Source of the DNA: Marinimicrobium locisalis
GTDB lineage: Bacteria; Pseudomonadota; Gammaproteobacteria; Pseudomonadales; Cellvibrionaceae
Direction of reading: 5' to 3'
DNA: 64,000 bases
Assembly (NCBI RefSeq): GCF_039822625.1
Contig: NZ_JBDLLG010000006.1
Location: forward strand, 120,853-184,852
Shown: in pieces, positions 58,098-64,000 of the stretch
How the letters are laid out: each line of letters begins with the position of its first letter
Position numbering within the stretch: position 1 is the stretch's first letter
Translations under genes and position numbers: made by a program
Notes under the pieces: generated by a model
Told to the model about the DNA's origin: nothing
What the model saw: the letters and a program-made list of their open reading frames with translations, nothing else
Databases searched by the model: none

Positions 58098-60194
58098 ATG
58101 GATCCAAACGAGACAATCCGCCTCCTGATTCTCAACGACTCTCGCTCAGAGGCCGAGCGTCTGATCAGCATGCTCCACAACGCTGGGCGCCCAAGCCGCG
58201 CCCAGCACGTCGACAGTGCAGAGCGCCTGGACAAGCTCCTCCAGGAGCAAGCCTGGGACCTGCTCATCGGCCACGACCAGACCACCAACGTCACACCGCA
58301 GAATGCCATTCGCCAGATTCACCGCCTAAACCGGGACGTGTCGGTCATTCTGTTGACCGACGACGATACCGGGGCGGCGATTGTCGAGGGCATGAAGATG
58401 GGGGCTGTGGATGTGGTCAAGCTCGACGATGACCAACACCTGCTCTTGGTCATCGAGCGGGAATTGGCCAACAAGGAGCAGCGCCACCAACGCCGGGTGG
58501 CCGACCGGCGCTTCCGCGAAGCCGAGCGCCGCAGCCAGGCCCTGCTGGATAGCTCCCGCGATGCCATCGCCTACGTGCAGGATGGCCTGTATCTGTATGC
58601 GAACGAATCCTTTGCCGAACTGTTCGGCTACGAAGACCGGGACGAGATCGACTGCCTCCCGATTATGGATATGGTGGCAGAGAAGGACCAGAAACACCTC
58701 AAACAGTTTCTCAAGAACTTCACCCTCAAGGGGGACGAGGCGGAAAGCACCAAGGTCGAGTTCCAAGGGGTTAAACACAACGGCGAGACCACCAATATCA
58801 GCCTGGAAGTGACCCGGGCCACCTACGACGAAGAGCCCTGCATCCAGTTCCTGGCCCGCGCTGGCGTGGTGGAAACCAGCGAAGAGCTGGAAGCTCAAAT
58901 CGCCCAGATCAAATGGCAGGACTTGGCCACCGGCCTGTACAACCGTCAATACTTGGTGGACCGGCTGGAGAAGCTGATCGCCTCGGAAAACGACGACGAG
59001 ACGCAAGAAGCCGCACTGATTTATATCGACATCGACAACTTTGCCGACCAGGTACAGGCCGCCTTCGGCGTGGCCGGCTCGGATATGGCCCTAAGCGACT
59101 TGGCCACACTGCTCAGAGAGCACGCGCAAGAGAGCGACCTGCTGGCCCGTTTCGGGGACAGCGCCTTCACCTTGCTGGCCCCCAAGACCAAGCCCGACGC
59201 CGCCGTGCAGCGCGCCGAAAAAATCTGCAAAGCCATTGAGGACCACATCGTCGAGGTGGACGGCAAGACCATTCAGTTGACCGCCAGCATCGGCGTTTCA
59301 CTGATTAACGAAACCAGCTCCAGCGGGGAATCGGTGATTGAGCAGGCCGTCAGCGCCATGGAAAAAATCCGCGCCGACGAAAAAGGCAACGGCGCGCGGT
59401 TGTATGAGCCGGAGATGTCTGCCGACGAGCGCAAAGAGCGGGACATCATGGCCGAAGTCCAGTACGCGATGGAGAACGACCGCTTCCGCCTGCTGTTCCA
59501 ACCGATTATCAACCTACGCGGCTCTGAGGATGAATACTACGAGGTGCTGCTGCGCCTGCTTAACCACGAGGACAAAGAGGTCTCCCCCAAGGAGTTCCTG
59601 GATGCGGCGGCGAAGATGAACGTCAGCCACAAAATCGACCGTTGGGTGATTCTCGAGTCCATCAAAATGTTGTCCAAGCACCGGGCCAAGGGCAACAAGA
59701 CCAAGCTGATCGTGAACCTGAGCCGGCAGTCGCTGTGCGACGACAGCCTTCCCCCCTGGCTGGGCGTGGCCTTCAAGGCCGCCAAGCTGCCCACCGATGC
59801 GATCGTATTCCAGGCCAACGAGGTGGACATTACCAACCACATCAATGCCGCCAAGGCCTTTGCCCAGAGCATGGAAAAACTCAAAAGCTGCCTGAGCATC
59901 AGTGGCTTCGGCTGCTCTCTGAACCCGTTTAACGTGTTCAAGCACGTCCCCCTGTGCTTCGTTAAAGTGGACGGCTCGTTTACGCAGGATATTCAAAACA
60001 ATAATGAAAAGCCGGACGCCCTGGTGGAAATGATCAAACAGCTCCACGAAGAAAACGTCACCACGGTAGTGCCTTTTGTGGAAAACGCCAGCGTCCTGGC
60101 CACGCTCTGGCAGGCCGGGGTGCACTACATTCAGGGTTACTACCTGCAAGAACCGAGTGATTCAATGGACTACGACTTCAATATGGAAACCTAG
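58098..60194 (+). CDS. fimX: FimX-type c-di-GMP binding regulator (REC-PAS-GGDEF-EAL)
   Basis: 698-aa regulator of type IV pilus assembly. Order: receiver-like domain (about 5-125, with ILNDSRSEAERLISML), PAS (about 140-255, AYVQDGLYLYANESFAELFGY), degenerate GGDEF with GDSAF, and degenerate EAL with YEVLLRLLN (EVL in place of EAL). This is the FimX pattern, in which EAL binds but does not cut c-di-GMP. The lack of the phospho-acceptor Asp context suggests a non-phosphorylated receiver. ATG at 58098 is preferred over a GTG at 58083. It is 178 nt after the PilZ-like gene. Confidence 0.9.
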   Translation: MDPNETIRLLILNDSRSEAERLISMLHNAGRPSRAQHVDSAERLDKLLQEQAWDLLIGHDQTTNVTPQNAIRQIHRLNRDVSVILLTDDDTGAAIVEGMKMGAVDVVKLDDDQHLLLVIERELANKEQRHQRRVADRRFREAERRSQALLDSSRDAIAYVQDGLYLYANESFAELFGYEDRDEIDCLPIMDMVAEKDQKHLKQFLKNFTLKGDEAESTKVEFQGVKHNGETTNISLEVTRATYDEEPCIQFLARAGVVETSEELEAQIAQIKWQDLATGLYNRQYLVDRLEKLIASENDDETQEAALIYIDIDNFADQVQAAFGVAGSDMALSDLATLLREHAQESDLLARFGDSAFTLLAPKTKPDAAVQRAEKICKAIEDHIVEVDGKTIQLTASIGVSLINETSSSGESVIEQAVSAMEKIRADEKGNGARLYEPEMSADERKERDIMAEVQYAMENDRFRLLFQPIINLRGSEDEYYEVLLRLLNHEDKEVSPKEFLDAAAKMNVSHKIDRWVILESIKMLSKHRAKGNKTKLIVNLSRQSLCDDSLPPWLGVAFKAAKLPTDAIVFQANEVDITNHINAAKAFAQSMEKLKSCLSISGFGCSLNPFNVFKHVPLCFVKVDGSFTQDIQNNNEKPDALVEMIKQLHEENVTTVVPFVENASVLATLWQAGVHYIQGYYLQEPSDSMDYDFNMET

Positions 60195-60213
60195 TGGCTG
60201 CTACCCCAGCCCA

Positions 60214-61437
60214 CTAACCCAGGTCTCCATGCTCGCGGTCTCTAAAGCCTAATAGATACAGAATGGCATCCAGCCCGAGGGTGGAAATGGCGTGCTCGGC
60301 CGAGGCTTTCACCAACGGCTTGGCCCGAAAGGCGATGCCCAGCCCCGCCGCGTTCAGCATCGGCAGATCGTTGGCCCCGTCGCCCACGGCGATCACCTGC
60401 TCGGCGGTAATGCCTTCGCGCTCCGCCAACTGCTGTAGCAAATGCGCCTTGCGGGCCCCGTCCACCACCTGCCCTGCCACTTCCCCAGTGACCTTGCCGT
60501 CGACAATCTCGAGCTGGTTCGCGTAAACATAGTCAATGCCCAAGCGGCGCTGAAGAAAGCGGCCAAAGTACTCAAAACCACCGGAGAGAATCGCGGTTTT
60601 GTACCCTAGCTTTTTGAGGGTGGCGATCAGCTTTTCCGCCCCCTCGGTCAGGCGCAGGTTCTGGGCAATACCCTCCAGCACCGACTCATCCAAGCCATTA
60701 AGCAGACGCAGCCGCTGGACGAAACTTTGCTGAAAGTCCAGCTCACCGCGCATGGCCGCTTCGGTGATGGCCACCACCTGGTCACCCACCCCCGCCGCTT
60801 TTGCCAGCTCGTCTATGACTTCCGCTTCAATCAGGGTGGAGTCCATATCAAAACACACCAGCCGCCGGTTACGGCGATAGGGTGTGTCTTTCTGGAAAGC
60901 GATATCGATTTCCAGCCGAGTGGAGAGGTCCAACAAATCCGCGCGCAAGGCCTGGGCGTCAGCGGGGGCGCCGCGCACGGAAAATTCCACGCAGGCGCTG
61001 CTGTGGCGGTCCAGCGACTCCAGGGGGACCCGCCCGGAAAGGCGGTTAATGTGGTCGATATTCAGCCCGTGGCGCACGGTCACCGCCGTCACCTCGGCAA
61101 TCTGCTCCGCCGTTACCTGGCGGGACAGCAAGGTCACAATATGGCGGGGCTTGCCCTGCTGTTCCACCCACTCCTGATAGCGTTTATGCTCAATGTGCTC
61201 AAACCGCACCCGCACCGACAACCGCTCGGCCACATCACTGATGGCCGCCCGCAGGTTATCCGGCGTAATGCGCTCACGATCCAGCGCCACCAGCATTCCC
61301 AGGGCCAGGTCATCGTGAATCACAGCCTGGCCGATATCCAAAATGCTGGCCCCAAAGCGGGCCAGCTCGCCCGCCAGAGAAGAGGTAACACCGGGTCTGT
61401 CATCCCCGAATACGTTGATCAATACAATATCTTTCAC
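60214..61437 (-). CDS. serB: Phosphoserine phosphatase
   Basis: 407-aa HAD-family phosphatase of serine biosynthesis. Two ACT-like modules (about 1-180) precede the HAD domain: motif I CFDMDSTLIEAEVIDELA with nucleophile Asp197, motif II ILSGGFEYFG, motif III/IV VIAVGDGANDLPMLNAAGLGIAF. The N-terminal ACT pair is usual in Pseudomonas-type SerB. Convergent with fimX (19-nt gap) and divergent from ahpA, which is the E. coli serB-ytjB relation. Confidence 0.96.
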   Translation of the reverse strand: MKDIVLINVFGDDRPGVTSSLAGELARFGASILDIGQAVIHDDLALGMLVALDRERITPDNLRAAISDVAERLSVRVRFEHIEHKRYQEWVEQQGKPRHIVTLLSRQVTAEQIAEVTAVTVRHGLNIDHINRLSGRVPLESLDRHSSACVEFSVRGAPADAQALRADLLDLSTRLEIDIAFQKDTPYRRNRRLVCFDMDSTLIEAEVIDELAKAAGVGDQVVAITEAAMRGELDFQQSFVQRLRLLNGLDESVLEGIAQNLRLTEGAEKLIATLKKLGYKTAILSGGFEYFGRFLQRRLGIDYVYANQLEIVDGKVTGEVAGQVVDGARKAHLLQQLAEREGITAEQVIAVGDGANDLPMLNAAGLGIAFRAKPLVKASAEHAISTLGLDAILYLLGFRDREHGDLG

Positions 61438-61664
61438 ACGGACTCACTTGATTGGTTCACATAGAGTGGCTCGCCCGTTTGACGTTGGGGGTTGGCAAGC
61501 GCGGCGATTATACCGCCTCCCGGGGGGCGGTTGCCATGGAATCCGGCCCGCGGAGGGCCGGGTTCACACCCCGGTGCCACGGCGCTGGCGTCCGGCGGAG
61601 CATGCCCCGTAGAATAGAGCCCTTTTGATCGACACCCGAACCCGATCCGCCACCAGAGATACCC

Positions 61665-62807
61665 ATGACCCCGTTTTCACAGCTTCGCCCACATTGGCCC
61701 GCCCTGGGCGCCAGCGTCCTGGTTCTGGCACTCGGCCTGTTCGCTGCGCTGCTCCACGGCTCCAGCAGCCTGGAGAACCAGCGCCAGCAGCTGGACGCCT
61801 TCGGCCAAACCCTGGCCCACAGCGCCGCGCAACGAGCCGTGGACGCCACCTTGCGGCAAGATATGATCAGCCTCCAGGTGGTCCTTCAGGAGCTGAACCG
61901 TCACCCTCAGGTGGTGGGCGCCACCATTCACGATGTGGAAAACAACCTGCTGGTACAGAGCGGCTTTGCCCCGTCGGATGCGGAAGGGGAGCGTTTCCAG
62001 AGCTATACGGCGCCAATCGCGCTGGCCGACAACATTGCCGGGCACTTACAAATCGCCCTGACCGCCCCTTCCCTCACCGCTGCCGACCAGCGCTTTTTCT
62101 GGATCTGGAGCCTAGTCGTTCTTCTCGTGGCCGCCCTGCCCTGGTTGCTTGCCCGCCGGTTTCCCCTAGCGGGGGCCGCCACCACGCCTTCACTCACCGG
62201 GCGTGAAGAACAAGCACCAGAAGAAAGCGGGAACGACCCGGCGGACCTGCCGTCAGCTTCCGAACAGGAGCCGGAGCTCGGGCTCGTTGAGATTCGCCTC
62301 AGGCTGCAACTGACCAACCTGAACGCGCTGCACAGCCAACTCAACCAAGACAGCTTCGACCGACAGCTGCGGCAGTTCGAGCGTCAACTCCAGGGCGTAC
62401 TCTCACTCTACGGCGGACGAAAACTCGCCCTCTCCGACGATGTTCTGCTGATCGATTACCAAGGCGAATCCCACAGTGACTGCGCCTTCAGGGCTTTGTG
62501 CAGCGCACAACTGCTGGGAGAACTGACGCACCTAAACAGCGGCCCCAAGCTGAAAATCCGTGCCCGTATTCACCCGATCACCACCGACACCCCCGTCACC
62601 CTCTCCGAGGCCTACCGGGACCAACTGAGCGAAGTCCCACCCGCCCTCCAGGGTATCGAGATCGTCCCCTCGCTTATCGACGAGGAGCTGCAACAACACC
62701 TGGAGCTGGACCCGAGTAACGGCCTGCTGATCGGCGTTAAAGCGCCCTACCGGCAGTTGCTTAACAAGCAACAGCAACAACTTCAGCACCTGGGGACGGA
62801 CACCTAA
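61665..62807 (+). CDS. ahpA: AhpA/YtjB-like inner-membrane protein
   Basis: 380-aa membrane protein. Helix 1 (ALGASVLVLALGLFAALLHG) and helix 2 (FFWIWSLVVLLVAALPWLLA, about 145-165) enclose a periplasmic part with HSAAQRAVDATLRQDMISLQVVLQEL and conserved GHLQIAL; a cytoplasmic C-terminal domain follows. This is the YtjB/SmpA/AhpA family, conserved beside serB. Function unknown, possibly in a redox or envelope role. Its stop is 3 nt from the end of the integrase pseudogene. Confidence 0.82.
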   Translation: MTPFSQLRPHWPALGASVLVLALGLFAALLHGSSSLENQRQQLDAFGQTLAHSAAQRAVDATLRQDMISLQVVLQELNRHPQVVGATIHDVENNLLVQSGFAPSDAEGERFQSYTAPIALADNIAGHLQIALTAPSLTAADQRFFWIWSLVVLLVAALPWLLARRFPLAGAATTPSLTGREEQAPEESGNDPADLPSASEQEPELGLVEIRLRLQLTNLNALHSQLNQDSFDRQLRQFERQLQGVLSLYGGRKLALSDDVLLIDYQGESHSDCAFRALCSAQLLGELTHLNSGPKLKIRARIHPITTDTPVTLSEAYRDQLSEVPPALQGIEIVPSLIDEELQQHLELDPSNGLLIGVKAPYRQLLNKQQQQLQHLGTDT

Positions 62808-62809
62808 AC

Positions 62810-63263
62810 CTACACGGAAAGCCTTATATTCACCAGCGGGCTTTGGACGGCGCGACCACCGCGATTGAGCACGTGAGTATAAATTTCCGTCGTGCGCAGA
62901 TCCGTGTGCCCCAATTGCTCCTGCACCGTGCGAATGTCCGCACCACTACTATCGCGATCAAACAGACTACTCACCAGGTTTATCTGCTTTTGCAGCAAGG
63001 GCAGGACATCTGGAGACAAAGTGACGATACATAAAAACCAACGCATTCAACGCGGTTTTCTGCGTGCTGGGCGACACATTACCCTCGATCGCAAGGTGCG
63101 TCAGGTAATGCCGGATGTCGGCCTCGCCCAGCTGCTCGGGATGCTTATTACCGTGAAACCGAATATAGGCCACAATCCAATAAAGATACGTTCTTTCGGT
63201 CTTGATGCTGTAGTACTTGCTCCGGATGACCCTTCTGACACTATCCAAAAACGGTGACGCCAT
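62810..63263 (-). pseudogene. intI: Integron integrase (IntI), internally deleted
   Basis: Tyrosine recombinase remnant of the integron type. The N-terminal part from the ATG at 63263 (AAAGGAG upstream) reads MASPFLDSVRRVIRSKYYSI then RTYLYWIVAYIRFHG and TALNALVFMYRHF, the SAM-like core-binding domain. After a stop near 62967 another frame holds the end of the catalytic domain: DIRTVQEQLGHTDLRTTEIYTHVLNRGG, with the second histidine and the tyrosine. About 180-200 residues, including the first catalytic Arg and the HxxR box, are missing. The product cannot be an active recombinase. It is oriented away from the cassettes, as in intact integrons. Confidence 0.9.
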
Positions 63264-63326
63264 TTCTCGCACTCCTTTTACCTGGTCATATAGACAGTAT
63301 TGCCGTGGCGACTGCAAAAGTCAACA

Positions 63327-63782
63327 ATGAGCACCCCAGCTGACGTGTTTAAACACGTCACTTTGACGTTGAATAAGCCGTTAAGCAATTATGGAGAGAT
63401 GATAAAAAAGCTTTTGATGGACCCCGATAAGTCAAAGGATCTACTTTACGTGCTAGGTTCATTTACGTTTTTATCGGGCCTATTTAGGCTATGTATTCCG
63501 ACAGTTAGAGATTCGATGTTCGGAACCAAATTGGTCGCTATCTGCGTAATACTTTTCCTTATCACATATGTAAGCATTTATGCCTTACTACATGTAGCGC
63601 GCCCAATTGTACAGCTTTACTACCCTAGTTTTACTCTTCCAGGAATTGATGCCAATCATAAGCTGCCCAAGCATTGGTACGAACCGTTTTCTAACCCAGC
63701 GTTTCTGTTGTTTCTTGGATTATATCTTACAATATTGTATTTTGGTTGGGCCGTGGTAAGCATCGGTATGCTGCATGCTTAA
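63327..63782 (+). CDS. Integron cassette 1: small membrane protein of unknown function
   Basis: 151-aa protein with three to four membrane helices (LLYVLGSFTFLSGLFRLCIP, LVAICVILFLITYVSIYALLHV, FLLFLGLYLTILYFGWAVVSIG). No family recognised. DNA is markedly more AT-rich than the rest of the window, a sign of a foreign cassette. The stop TAA falls inside the attC R'' box. The ATG at 63327 is weakly supported by ribosome-binding sequence; expression may use the integron promoter. Confidence 0.75.
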   Translation: MSTPADVFKHVTLTLNKPLSNYGEMIKKLLMDPDKSKDLLYVLGSFTFLSGLFRLCIPTVRDSMFGTKLVAICVILFLITYVSIYALLHVARPIVQLYYPSFTLPGIDANHKLPKHWYEPFSNPAFLLFLGLYLTILYFGWAVVSIGMLHA

Positions 63783-63875
63783 CAAGCGTATTATGTCGCC
63801 ACTTCGTGGCTGGGACGGCTTTCACTTCGCTCGTTCCTCGCTACGCTCCAGCCGCCCCATATACGTGCGTTAGCC
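63777..63875 (+). other. attC recombination site of cassette 1
   Basis: Bounded by GCTTAAC (R'') and GTTAGCC (R'). Next to them AAGCGTAT and ATACGTGC are the L'' and L' boxes, and the interior (TGGGACGGCT ... AGCCGCCCCA) pairs into the cruciform arm. Length 99 bp. R' deviates from GTTRRRY at one position. It separates cassette 1 from the next start at 63883. Confidence 0.85.
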
Positions 63876-63882
63876 ATACGAC

Positions 63883-64000
63883 ATGATTAGACCATATAAG
63901 GAATCAGATTTTGAGGTAGTTGAAAACCTCTATAATCGTAACTATTCAGCTCAATTTTTGAAAAAACACTTGACAGGGTTTTTCCGAGAAATTCTGAAAT
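63883..64000 (+). CDS. Integron cassette 2: probable GNAT-like N-terminus (cut by the right edge)
   Basis: First 39 codons of an ORF beginning MIRPYKESDFEVVENLYNRN, which resembles the opening of GNAT acetyltransferases (IRxYxxxDxxxV). It starts 8 nt after the attC R' box, the usual distance for a cassette gene, and is AT-rich like cassette 1. Too little sequence to be sure of the family. Confidence 0.55.
   Translation, partial: MIRPYKESDFEVVENLYNRNYSAQFLKKHLTGFFREILK

Noticed and set aside
1..64000. tRNA or rRNA genes
   Set aside because: I looked for conserved tRNA arms and rRNA blocks in the intergenic stretches and saw none; a covariance-model scan would settle it.

Overview
The window looks like a chromosomal segment of a GC-rich gammaproteobacterium, most likely a marine, polysaccharide-degrading member of the Cellvibrionales (Saccharophagus/Marinimicrobium/Microbulbifer type). 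The evidence is gene order: tolC, nudF, yqiB, cpdA, yqiA and parE lie as in other Gammaproteobacteria, with thiC/thiD inserted between nudF and tolC. A second conserved block (a PilZ-like protein, fimX, serB, ahpA) resembles Pseudomonas, and epmA-efp-epmB lie together. Genus-level placement is inference; no search could be run.

Layout. 1-5.6 kb: a TrpB2-type tryptophan synthase beta chain cut by the left edge, a FadL-type outer-membrane porin, an NfuA-like/SufT fusion for Fe-S assembly, and an MFS transporter. 5.8-9.5 kb: two Rnk-like proteins flanking a 30-residue basic protein, azurin, a DUF488 protein and glutamate dehydrogenase. 9.5-14.9 kb: a nitric-oxide defence locus, with ric and quinol-type norB on the minus strand facing a DUF454 gene, nnrS and nsrR on the plus strand; NsrR-like palindromes lie in the shared promoter region. 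14.9-21.1 kb: a minus-strand envelope operon behind a Fur-like box (DUF4856 lipoprotein, imelysin-like lipoprotein, TonB-dependent receptor, fatty-acid-hydroxylase-family membrane protein). 21.2-31.3 kb: lipopolysaccharide genes (kdkA, several glycosyltransferases, an O-antigen-ligase-like protein, lpxL) interrupted by bphO-bphP, a light-sensing GGDEF phytochrome with its heme oxygenase.

31.7-46.5 kb: parE, yqiA, cpdA, yqiB, nudF, thiC, thiD (behind a TPP riboswitch), tolC, a DUF2288 gene, an Smr protein, a degenerate GGDEF membrane protein and ppc. 46.8-62.8 kb: a 7TMR-DISM/PAS/GGDEF sensor, a GH3 glucosidase, a DUF21/CBS membrane protein, the EF-P modification genes, and the PilZ-like/fimX/serB/ahpA block. 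From 62.8 kb to the right edge is the start of an integron with a decayed integrase, one complete cassette with its attC, and the beginning of a second cassette.

The most unusual signal is a family of four structured intergenic elements of about 120-127 bp (two at 31.3-31.7 kb, one at 36.8 kb, one at 42.1 kb). Each has a long near-perfect outer stem of 29-31 bp closing a 51-52 nt core that holds two small hairpins. The stems differ almost completely between copies yet stay paired, while the AGGGA loop, the sequence following it and the outer flank are conserved. In every copy the same end of the element lies 22-44 nt from a neighbouring gene's stop codon, in the same relative orientation. c-di-GMP signalling is also dense here: two apparently active GGDEF proteins, one degenerate GGDEF protein, FimX and a PilZ-like protein.
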